A program made the position numbers and the translations under genes. Positions 1 to 5,676 of a stretch of 7,818 nt of DNA are shown here, in pieces. The first letter of the stretch is position 1. The number at the start of each line of letters is the position of its first letter. A model generated the notes under the pieces. It did no database searches. It was not told the origin of the DNA and saw only the letters and a program-made list of their open reading frames with translations. Origin of the DNA: an uncultured Rickettsiales bacterium (GTDB lineage Bacteria > Pseudomonadota > Alphaproteobacteria > Rickettsiales > UBA1997); assembly GCA_951801155.1 (NCBI GenBank), contig CATOLK010000050.1:1-7818 (forward strand), read 5' to 3'.

Positions 1-34
1 AAATAATCATAAAAATAAATAAATTTAAAAATAC

Positions 35-55
35 TCAAATATTATTGATATTTGA
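35..55. repeat. Short A/T-rich inverted repeat (possible hairpin)
   Basis: An 8-bp perfect stem (tcaaatat at 35-42 with atatttga at 48-55) encloses a 5-nt loop. It could be the end of a transcript from a gene left of the window, because an open frame at 3-71 ends in TAA nearby. The stem has only one G-C pair and no clean T run follows it, so it may be chance in such A/T-rich DNA. The rest of 1-258 shows no gene on either strand, because every frame is broken by stops. Confidence 0.2.
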
Positions 56-147
56 ATATAGTTTTATATAAAAGATCTAATATAAAAATAACTTCAAAAT
101 CTAATTTAGAAATAACAATTTTAATACTATTTAAACAATTTTATTAA

Positions 148-176
148 TTTTTATAACATAATACTAACGTTATAAT
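148..176 (+). promoter_or_regulatory. Candidate sigma-70 promoter for the metallophosphoesterase gene
   Basis: A perfect TATAAT lies at 171-176, about 83 nt before the chosen GTG start of the gene at 259. Only a poor -35 match (ttttta at 148-153, spacing 17) sits upstream. The palindrome ttttttatataaaaaa at 180-195 lies just downstream, around where a transcript would begin. TATAAT-like strings are expected often in DNA this A/T-rich, so this is a position-based guess. Confidence 0.25.
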
Positions 177-258
177 AGATTTTTTATATAAAAAAGCTTT
201 TATATTGTAATTTTATGTTAAAAAAATTATTATTCATCTATAAGAAATAGTTATTGAT

Positions 259-1344
259 GTGATTTTAATTAGTTTTTTATTAATGATTTTTTACGTAATA
301 TACGATATATATTTTGATATATTAAATATATTTTTAGAAAATAAAATATTGAAAATAAGTATTCTACTATCTATAATATTTTTAGTTTTACAAATTATTA
401 TATTGCCAATGTTCTCTAAAAACTTAAATTCATTCTCTTTACGCAGTATGTATATTTTTTTATGTTTATTTGTTTATATATTTTGCATATTCTTAATAAG
501 AGATATTGGATATATTTTTGAAATAAATAATTATTTAAAATCTTTTATACTTATAATTATTTTTTCAACAATAATAGGTACTATTTATGGATATTTTAAT
601 GATAATATAGAAATAACAAGATATAATATAGAAACAGAAAAAGACGTCAATATAAAGTTAATTTTTTTAACTGATTTACATATCGGAAATAAAGGTATTA
701 ATGAAAAACAAATAAGGGATATAGTTTCTATAATTAATAAGGAAAATCCTGATTTACTTGTGTTTGGAGGTGATACAATAGAGAAAGAAGATACTTTTTT
801 AAAAACTAAAAATATTACAAGAGTAATGAAACACATTAAAACTAAAGATATTTATGGAGTTTTTGGTAATCATGAATATTATTTCGATAATAATCCTCAA
901 GAAATGAAAAATTTGATAGAAAAAAATTATAAAATTCATATCTTGGAGGATGAATATACAAAATTAAAAAATAATGTAATATTGATAGGAAGATTAGATT
1001 ATTCTTCTAAAGATTTTGGAATTAAACGAAAAAATTTAGAAGAAATACTAAAAGGTGTTGAAGAAAATAATTTTGTAATAGTAATTGATCATAACCCTAT
1101 AAATTTTAAAGAATCTGTTGAAAATAATATAGATTTACAAATTTCTGGTCATACTCATGGTGGACAAATTTTTCCATTTACTATTGTAAATAAATTATTT
1201 TATAAAAAAATATATGGATTTTTTAAAGAAAAAAATAGTAAATTGATAATATCTTCAGGAATTGGTACATCTGGAATTCCGTTAAGAATTATGGCCAAAA
1301 AAGAATTGGTTATAATAAATATTAAAAGTAAAATTTGTAAATAG
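259..1344 (+). CDS. Membrane-anchored calcineurin-like metallophosphoesterase (YkuE/YkoQ-like)
   Basis: Predicted two-metal phosphoesterase tethered to the inner membrane. The N-terminal third is very hydrophobic, with about four membrane segments near residues 2-20, 31-50, 62-80 and 94-113. The catalytic domain starts near residue 130 and has the full metallophosphoesterase motif set in order: D139-x-H141, G171-D172, G203-N-H-E206, H278 and G297-H-T-H-G301. These are the expected metal ligands and the catalytic His, so the enzyme looks intact. Some members of this membrane-bound family cleave UDP-2,3-diacylglucosamine in lipid A synthesis (LpxG in Chlamydia). That role is possible here, but the substrate cannot be read from the sequence. 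The start is GTG with no clear Shine-Dalgarno. ATG at 283 is the alternative and would shorten the first membrane segment. The gene stands alone and converges on ilvH. Confidence 0.85.
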   Translation: MILISFLLMIFYVIYDIYFDILNIFLENKILKISILLSIIFLVLQIIILPMFSKNLNSFSLRSMYIFLCLFVYIFCIFLIRDIGYIFEINNYLKSFILIIIFSTIIGTIYGYFNDNIEITRYNIETEKDVNIKLIFLTDLHIGNKGINEKQIRDIVSIINKENPDLLVFGGDTIEKEDTFLKTKNITRVMKHIKTKDIYGVFGNHEYYFDNNPQEMKNLIEKNYKIHILEDEYTKLKNNVILIGRLDYSSKDFGIKRKNLEEILKGVEENNFVIVIDHNPINFKESVENNIDLQISGHTHGGQIFPFTIVNKLFYKKIYGFFKEKNSKLIISSGIGTSGIPLRIMAKKELVIINIKSKICK

Positions 1345-1346
1345 AG

Positions 1347-1409
1347 TTTCTACCTAAAAATTACTTAATTTTCAGATTATTAACAAAGTAATTTTTAAGT
1401 AGAGATTTT
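1347..1409 (+). terminator. Intrinsic terminator after the metallophosphoesterase gene
   Basis: A long hairpin begins 3 nt after the TAG stop. The arm at 1349-1366 pairs with 1386-1403: 17 of 18 positions pair, with one C-A mismatch (1354/1398). Outer pairs at 1347-1348 with 1404-1405 extend it, and the loop is 19 nt. The right arm runs into TTTT at 1406-1409, as expected for termination on the plus strand. The stem is almost all A/T with four G-C pairs. On the minus strand no T run follows, so it would act mainly on the plus-strand transcript, although it also lies just beyond the end of ilvH. Confidence 0.65.
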
Positions 1410-1430
1410 ATTGGAATATAAATTAAAATA

Positions 1431-1961
1431 TCATAAATTACTGATCATAATATCGTCTATATGATCATTTAAGGCCATTACCACCATACCACTACGAGAA
1501 ACTTCGATATCTTTTGTTATATCTGTTAAATTATTTACAATTTCATTCATATTATCTTCTGTTTCTTCTATTTTAAATACCATAATGGATTGGTTACTAA
1601 ATATTATTTTTCCATCTTTTGTATTAATTAAATTCATAACTTTGTTTGCTGAAGGATTTGTCATTGTAACTTTAATTAGGGCTAATTCTTTTTCTATGTA
1701 TTGATCTTTTGTTAAAAAATTAGTAACTTTTAGAGTATTTTCATCAAAATTTTTTAATTTTTCACAAACAATTTCAGCATCCTCCCTTTTTCCTTCAACA
1801 TAAGCTATAATTCTTTGAATTTTATCGTCTCTATCAGCCGCTGCTAAAACTAGTCTTAAAATATTTAGGTTGTTATCACCGCAAAACGAAGCAATTTTTC
1901 CTAATTGTCCTTTTACATTTACAATTAATATTGATATCAAAAATTTTTCTATTTCTTCCAC
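1431..1961 (-). CDS. ilvH: Acetolactate synthase small (regulatory) subunit
   Basis: Regulatory subunit that activates the large catalytic subunit of acetolactate synthase and gives it valine feedback inhibition, the first common step of valine, leucine and isoleucine synthesis in the cytoplasm. At 176 aa it is slightly longer than the usual ~160, mainly through a short N-terminal extension. An ACT domain covers about residues 8-82. Aligned by eye with E. coli IlvH, N15, G18 and N33 match its valine-site residues N11, G14 and N29. The C-terminal domain (about 88-172) has the family landmarks IEKELALIKV (89-98) and IEVSRSGMV (152-160). The start is GTG with a GGAGA ribosome site. The ilvB/ilvI catalytic gene, normally adjacent, is not next to it: rluD lies 218 bp upstream. 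The sequence is divergent but shows no frameshift or internal stop. Confidence 0.85.
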   Translation of the reverse strand: MEEIEKFLISILIVNVKGQLGKIASFCGDNNLNILRLVLAAADRDDKIQRIIAYVEGKREDAEIVCEKLKNFDENTLKVTNFLTKDQYIEKELALIKVTMTNPSANKVMNLINTKDGKIIFSNQSIMVFKIEETEDNMNEIVNNLTDITKDIEVSRSGMVVMALNDHIDDIMISNL

Positions 1962-1965
1962 GATT

Positions 1966-1970
1966 TCTCC
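1966..1970 (-). promoter_or_regulatory. Shine-Dalgarno of ilvH, fixing its GTG start
   Basis: Read on the minus strand, GGAGA sits 4 nt before the GTG at 1961-1959. It is one of the few clear ribosome binding sites in the window. It supports the GTG start, since no in-frame ATG occurs before the ACT domain begins. Confidence 0.6.
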
Positions 1971-1983
1971 GTAAAATTTTTAT

Positions 1984-2008
1984 AAAAATAATATATATTA
2001 TTATTTTT
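1984..2008. repeat. A/T-only inverted repeat in the ilvH leader
   Basis: Arms aaaaataat (1984-1992) and attattttt (2000-2008) form a perfect 9-bp stem with a 7-nt loop, about 14 nt upstream of the ilvH ribosome site. With no G-C pairs the stem would be weak. It might be the tail of a terminator or only a consequence of base composition. The leader does not show a run of Ile, Leu or Val codons of the kind expected in an attenuator peptide. Confidence 0.2.
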
Positions 2009-2065
2009 AAAAAGCAATAGTTAATTAGTTTTTGGAAATTATTAATCATTTATATTTTTATCTCT

Positions 2066-2093
2066 ATTATATTTGTTATTTTTATAACATAAA
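2066..2093 (-). promoter_or_regulatory. Candidate promoter for ilvH with an overlapping inverted repeat
   Basis: On the minus strand a perfect TATAAT occupies 2071-2066, about 105 nt before the ilvH start. A weak -35 (TTTATG, 2093-2088) lies 16 nt away. The small palindrome gttat-tttt-ataac at 2075-2088 fills the spacer and could be an operator, but no known regulator site is recognised. The rest of the 218-bp gap between rluD and ilvH shows no gene. Confidence 0.25.
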
Positions 2094-2167
2094 TCTTATT
2101 GTTGTTTTAATTGTAATTTTTTAGTAATTTATCATTAATAAAATCTGAGTTCTATGGATAACAAACT

Positions 2168-2187
2168 AAAAAGATAACCTTAGTTAT
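2168..2187 (-). terminator. Small hairpin plus T run at the end of rluD
   Basis: On the minus strand ATAAC (2187-2183) pairs with GTTAT (2178-2174) around a 4-nt loop that contains the rluD stop codon, and the stem is followed by C and TTTTT (2172-2168). The arrangement is that of an intrinsic terminator, but the stem is only 5 bp with one G-C pair. It is therefore a weak call. If it works, rluD and ilvH are separate transcripts. Confidence 0.35.
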
Positions 2188-3178
2188 TCTCTACCTTACA
2201 CATTCTCAAACACTTTATTAACATTTCCAAATCCTGTGGCAATTCAGTTTCAAAATACATTTCTTCATTAGTTCTTGGATGTATAAATCTTAAAGTTTTT
2301 GAATGCAAAGCTTGCCTTAAAAAACTATCTATATAACTTTTGTATTCATTTTCTCCACCGGCAACTTTTCTAGAATTTCCACCATATAATTGATCACCTA
2401 TTAAAGGATGTTGTTTACTAGAAAAATGAACTCTTATTTGATGCGTTCTACCTGTCGTTAATTCACACCGAAGAAGACTAGCTGTATTACCAAATTTCTC
2501 AAGTGTTTGATAATTAGTTAAAGAATATTTACCAATATCTTGTGTAACTCTCATTTTTAATCTATTTTTTTCACATCTTCTAATATAACCTTCTATTTGT
2601 CCGTTTTCTGGCACTATATTTCCCCAAATTATAGCATTATAAACTCTTTTTAATATTCTTTTATTTAACTGATCTTGTAATATTAAATGAGATTCGTTGT
2701 TTTTTGCTACAATCATAACACCAGTAGTATCTTTATCAAGTCTATGTACTATTCCTGGTCTAAAATCTCCACTTATATTCGATAAATTATCTTTACAATG
2801 ATAAAGTAAAGCATTCACAAGAGTATTCTCGTAATTTCCAGCTCCAGGATGTACTGAAAGCCCAGCCTGTTTATTTATAACCATCAAATCTTCATCTTCA
2901 TATAAAATATCTAAAATTATATCACTTTTTTCTTTTAATTTAAATTCATTATCTTCATTCATTAGAATTTCAATAGAGTCATTTTTTTTAACTTTATAGT
3001 TTATACAATCATAAATTATATTATTTAACTTTATAAAACTATTTTTTATTAGTTCTTGAATTTTATTTCTGGAAAAGATATTTTTAAATTCATCTTTGCT
3101 ATCAAACTCATCTGTAATGAATTTATCTAATCTTTTACCAGCATTTTCTTCGTTACAAATTAATAAAATTTTTTTCAT
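2180..3178 (-). CDS. rluD: 23S rRNA pseudouridine synthase, RluC/RluD family
   Basis: Converts uridines of 23S rRNA to pseudouridine, and the E. coli enzyme RluD acts on helix 69. An N-terminal S4 RNA-binding domain occupies about residues 10-75, with RLDKF at 16-20. The catalytic domain follows. It includes the signature HRLDKDTTG (145-153), whose D148 is the nucleophile, then GRTHQIRVHF (243-252), LIGDQLYG (259-266) and RQALHS (288-293). The 332-aa length is normal for the family (E. coli RluD is 326). The start is ATG at 3178 with only a weak ribosome site (AGAAAAAA). It is transcribed away from tolQ across a 68-bp shared spacer. RluC shares this architecture, so the exact target uridines are uncertain, although RluD is the commoner single copy. 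Confidence 0.88.
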   Translation of the reverse strand: MKKILLICNEENAGKRLDKFITDEFDSKDEFKNIFSRNKIQELIKNSFIKLNNIIYDCINYKVKKNDSIEILMNEDNEFKLKEKSDIILDILYEDEDLMVINKQAGLSVHPGAGNYENTLVNALLYHCKDNLSNISGDFRPGIVHRLDKDTTGVMIVAKNNESHLILQDQLNKRILKRVYNAIIWGNIVPENGQIEGYIRRCEKNRLKMRVTQDIGKYSLTNYQTLEKFGNTASLLRCELTTGRTHQIRVHFSSKQHPLIGDQLYGGNSRKVAGGENEYKSYIDSFLRQALHSKTLRFIHPRTNEEMYFETELPQDLEMLIKCLRMCKVENN

Positions 3179-3187
3179 TTTTTTCTA

Positions 3188-3219
3188 TTGCAAAAATATC
3201 TTTTTAAATTAATATTATA
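3188..3219. promoter_or_regulatory. Divergent promoter region between rluD and tolQ
   Basis: Only 68 bp separate the two start codons, so both promoters must overlap here unless one starts inside a gene. On the plus strand TTGCAA (3188-3193) is followed at 16 nt by TAATAT (3210-3215), or at 19 nt by TATTAT (3213-3218). On the minus strand TATAAT occupies 3219-3214, with TTGTTA at 3239-3234 but a short 14-nt spacer. The -10 elements for both directions overlap. The placement is strong by context, and the exact elements are guesses. Confidence 0.4.
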
Positions 3220-3246
3220 TTTAAATTTATTAATAACAATAAAAAA

Positions 3247-3939
3247 ATGAATACACAAATTACAAGTCTGCAACTGTTTACAACATTGTTACATGCTGAT
3301 TTTATTACAAAATTGATAATGATAATTTTATTTTTATTGTCTGTAGGCACTTGGGCTTTAATCTTTGAAAAATTTTTTAAATTCAGATTGTTAGCTATGA
3401 AAACTTCAAAGTTTGAAAAAATATTTTGGTCTGGTGATATGTTGGAAGATATATATCAGAAAGTTAAAAATAATGCAAGATGTCCAATTGTAGTTGTGTT
3501 TGTTTCAGCTATGCAGGAGTGGTTAAATAACGATGTTCAAACTATAAAAAAAGATAACGATAACGATAAAAGAACTTCTTTAAAAGAAAGATTATATGAT
3601 GTTATGACTATCTCTGCCAGCAGATCTTCTAGAAAATTAAAGTTTGGTTTAAATTTTCTTTTGGTAGTTGGAAGTATATCTACTTTATTTGGGTTATTAG
3701 GTACTGTATGTGGTGTAAGTACTGTATTTAGAGCCATTGCTACCGTAAAAGAAGCAACTCTTTCATCTGTAGCACCTGGTATTAGTACAGCTTTAATAAC
3801 AACAATTTTTGGAATATTAACGGCAATTCCAGCTTTGGTTTCTTATTATATGATAAGAGCGAGAACTCGTAGTTATGAAGAAGAATTGAATAATTTTATC
3901 TTAGAGATTTTGAGTATTTTATCAAGAGAATTAGATTAA
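3247..3939 (+). CDS. tolQ: Tol-Pal system proton channel subunit TolQ
   Basis: Inner-membrane subunit of the Tol motor. With TolR it conducts protons and drives TolA, helping outer-membrane constriction at division and envelope integrity. Its 230 aa match the family length. Three membrane segments are visible at about residues 20-42, 135-157 and 172-203, with a large cytoplasmic loop between the first two, as in TolQ/ExbB. The family core includes LFGLLGTVCG (147-156) and VAPGISTALITTIFG (175-189), the channel-lining helices with their conserved Thr and Gly residues. ExbB is the alternative, but the following tolR-tolA-tolB genes settle it as TolQ. The loop contains a short Asp/Asn/Lys run (102-108) that looks lineage-specific. 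No Shine-Dalgarno precedes the ATG (only aataaaaaa). It is first in a tight plus-strand operon. Confidence 0.93.
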   Translation: MNTQITSLQLFTTLLHADFITKLIMIILFLLSVGTWALIFEKFFKFRLLAMKTSKFEKIFWSGDMLEDIYQKVKNNARCPIVVVFVSAMQEWLNNDVQTIKKDNDNDKRTSLKERLYDVMTISASRSSRKLKFGLNFLLVVGSISTLFGLLGTVCGVSTVFRAIATVKEATLSSVAPGISTALITTIFGILTAIPALVSYYMIRARTRSYEEELNNFILEILSILSRELD

Positions 3940-3947
3940 TTAAAATT

Positions 3948-3953
3948 AAGGGG
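3948..3953 (+). promoter_or_regulatory. Shine-Dalgarno of tolR
   Basis: AAGGGG lies 6 nt before the tolR ATG at 3960, inside the 20-nt gap after the tolQ stop. It is clearly G-rich in a region that otherwise lacks G runs, and it decides the tolR start. The upstream tolQ has no comparable site. Confidence 0.6.
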
Positions 3954-3959
3954 TTTAAA

Positions 3960-4376
3960 ATGCGAAGATATTGTAGAAAATATGATGATGATAATGAAAT
4001 TAATATAAACATAGTTCCACTTATAGATATATTATTTTCTATATTGATAGCTTTTATGATTCCTACACAAACATTGTTTGGAAGTCTAAATATAGAACTC
4101 CCATCACTCGATGCTAAAATTATAGTTTTAAAAAAAGATCCAATTAAGATTTTTATAAATAAAGATGGTGAAATTATCATTGAAGATCATGAGGTTAAAA
4201 TAAGCAATTTAAACAAAAAAATTGATGAGTTATCTTTAAAAGATAAAAATATTAAAATATACGTGATGGCGGATAAAGGAAATAACTATGGTAAGGTGTT
4301 GGATGTTGTAGGAAAATTAAATAAAGGTGGCTTTAATGATGTTGTTTTAATTAGTGATTTATATAACAGGTTGTAA
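3960..4376 (+). CDS. tolR: Tol-Pal system protein TolR
   Basis: Single-pass inner-membrane partner of TolQ with a periplasmic ExbD/TolR domain. Its membrane Asp carries protons. The protein is 138 aa, normal for the family (E. coli 142). The short basic N-terminus is followed by the family signature INIVPLIDILF (residues 15-25), in which D23 matches the essential D23 of E. coli TolR. The membrane segment spans about 18-36, then LNIELP (43-48) and the ExbD-like block YVMADKGNNYGKVLDVV (about 100-116), followed by a GGF and VVLISD end. The start is set by the AAGGGG site 6 nt upstream. The spacing of 20 nt to tolQ and 19 nt to the preferred tolA start indicates one operon. Confidence 0.93.
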   Translation: MRRYCRKYDDDNEININIVPLIDILFSILIAFMIPTQTLFGSLNIELPSLDAKIIVLKKDPIKIFINKDGEIIIEDHEVKISNLNKKIDELSLKDKNIKIYVMADKGNNYGKVLDVVGKLNKGGFNDVVLISDLYNRL

Positions 4377-4395
4377 TAGAAAAAAGAAAAATAAA

Positions 4396-5664
4396 ATGAT
4401 TAGAAATTTATTATATTCTATTTGTTTACACTTAATTTTTGTATTGTTTATGCTTTTTAGTGATAGGATAAACAATATTTTAAGTGATAAAGTAGTTAGT
4501 ATTAATGGATTAAATGTTGAAAGTGATTTTTTAGAAAAAAATGATATAAAGATTACAGATAAAAATGTTTATTCCAATCTTACTTTAAATGAAAAAATAG
4601 AACTTTACGAACTAGCAAAAGAAACCCATGATAAAAATAAAAAATTTACTGAGTTTGATGTTGTTTCGTTAAAAAATAAACTAAAAACCTATAAAAGCAC
4701 CGAAAATACTTCTATAGAAAATAATGTAAACTATACAAATTCAATAAATACAAAGTTTAATACAGACGAAATACTATATTTAGGTCCTACAGACTACAAC
4801 AATTTATTAGCTAAATTAGAAGAAAAAAGAAAGAAAAGAGAACAGAATAAACAAATGGAAAAAGAAAAAGAAGATAAAAATAAAATAGAACTTACTAAAG
4901 AAATTGAAGTCATAAAGAAAGAAAAATATAATAAAAAAACAAGAGGAACAAGTAATCAATTAAATATCAATAGAGAAAATAAAGATAAAAAAGAAATAAA
5001 AATTGAAGAAAATGTAGCAAGTAAAAACTCCGAAAATTATTTAGATCCAAATAAACATATACAAGTTGCCAAAAATACAAACGATAGAGATATTACAAAA
5101 AATATCGAGAGTAGTGATGTTAAAATCATAGAAAATAATATTAAAAAAAATCAAATTATAGATAAAAGAATTACAGAGATTCTTAATAAAAACTTAGCTA
5201 ATAACAAAGAAATAAAAGAACAAGTTGAAATTAAAAAAGAAAAAAATGAAAAAATCGAACAATTTAACATAGATATAGATAAAATTTTTACAAAAGATGA
5301 TATTAAAGATATAAAAAAGCATATAAGAAAAGAAGTTTTAGGAGATTTAACTTTAAGAGAAAAGGTTAATATTCAAAATCAAATTATAATGTGCTATAAA
5401 AGTGCTATTTTACAAACTAAAAAAAATAATAAAGTTAAAGTTTCTGTTACATTGAAATTATTCCAAGATGGTATAATAGATACGAAAAAAATAAATATAA
5501 AAATTATAGATGATAAAAATAAATTTAATGAAAATGATTATAAAGATGCAATAGAAAATATTAAATTAGCTTTAGCTTATTGCAATCCTTTGAGAAATTT
5601 GCCATTAATAAAATATCAAAGTTGGCAGCATATAAACTTTATTTTCGATACAACAGTTGAATAG
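4396..5664 (+). CDS. tolA: Tol-Pal system protein TolA (alphaproteobacterial type)
   Basis: Inner-membrane protein that spans the periplasm and transmits TolQR motor force to TolB and Pal. I chose ATG 4396 (422 aa), 19 nt after tolR. An in-frame GTG at 4354 would add 14 residues before the anchor and overlap tolR, and is less likely. The single membrane anchor (residues 2-21) holds S8 and H12, the Ser-x3-His pattern of TolA/TonB anchors that contacts TolQ/TolR. A long Lys/Glu/Asn-rich region (about 25-310) includes coiled-coil-like stretches, for example 137-175. The C-terminal domain (about 315-418) keeps two Cys (C333, C396) likely to form a disulfide and ends with W410-Q-H-I-x-F-x-F-D, as in alphaproteobacterial TolA. 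The middle is too low-complexity to identify alone; the two ends and the operon position carry the call. Confidence 0.88.
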   Translation: MIRNLLYSICLHLIFVLFMLFSDRINNILSDKVVSINGLNVESDFLEKNDIKITDKNVYSNLTLNEKIELYELAKETHDKNKKFTEFDVVSLKNKLKTYKSTENTSIENNVNYTNSINTKFNTDEILYLGPTDYNNLLAKLEEKRKKREQNKQMEKEKEDKNKIELTKEIEVIKKEKYNKKTRGTSNQLNINRENKDKKEIKIEENVASKNSENYLDPNKHIQVAKNTNDRDITKNIESSDVKIIENNIKKNQIIDKRITEILNKNLANNKEIKEQVEIKKEKNEKIEQFNIDIDKIFTKDDIKDIKKHIRKEVLGDLTLREKVNIQNQIIMCYKSAILQTKKNNKVKVSVTLKLFQDGIIDTKKINIKIIDDKNKFNENDYKDAIENIKLALAYCNPLRNLPLIKYQSWQHINFIFDTTVE

Positions 5665-5665
5665 T

Positions 5666-5669
5666 GGGA
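5666..5669 (+). promoter_or_regulatory. Ribosome site of tolB
   Basis: GGGA (5666-5669, within GTGGGAA) lies 7 nt before ATG 5677. Two other ATGs at 5670 and 5673 are close by. The one at 5670 is out of frame, and the one at 5673 meets the wrong frame too, because the TolB frame has a TGA at 5671-5673. The start at 5677 is therefore forced. Confidence 0.5.
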
Positions 5670-5676
5670 ATGATGT

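Noticed and set aside
3..71. Open frame from the left edge ending in TAA, possible C-terminus of an upstream gene
   Set aside because: Only about 22 Ile/Lys/Phe-rich codons with no recognisable motif. Such frames are common by chance, and the start lies outside the window.
71..116. Imperfect direct repeat (aaagatctaatataaaaataac / aaaatctaatttagaaataac)
   Set aside because: Only about 20 nt with several differences in extremely A/T-rich DNA. No further copies with regular spacing, so it is neither an array nor an iteron set.
148..161. 14-nt string tttttataacataa shared with 2079-2092, considered as a common operator
   Set aside because: At this base composition a match of this length within the window is expected by chance, and the string lies at different distances from the genes and with no consistent orientation relative to them.
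585..836. 83-codon minus-strand frame inside the metallophosphoesterase gene
   Set aside because: It lies opposite the catalytic motifs of an intact gene and has no family features, so it is a shadow frame.
1962..2179. Possible small RNA or attenuator in the gap between rluD and ilvH
   Set aside because: No G-C-containing hairpin ladder, no leader peptide rich in branched-chain codons and no small ORF with a ribosome site could be found.
3537..4180. Minus-strand frames opposite tolQ and tolR (66 and 94 codons)
   Set aside because: They overlap well-supported conserved genes on the other strand, and their hydrophobic content reflects antisense of A-rich codons.
4354..4395. Upstream GTG start for tolA overlapping tolR
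   Set aside because: It lacks a ribosome site and adds 14 residues before the anchor. ATG 4396 places the membrane segment at the usual N-terminal position.
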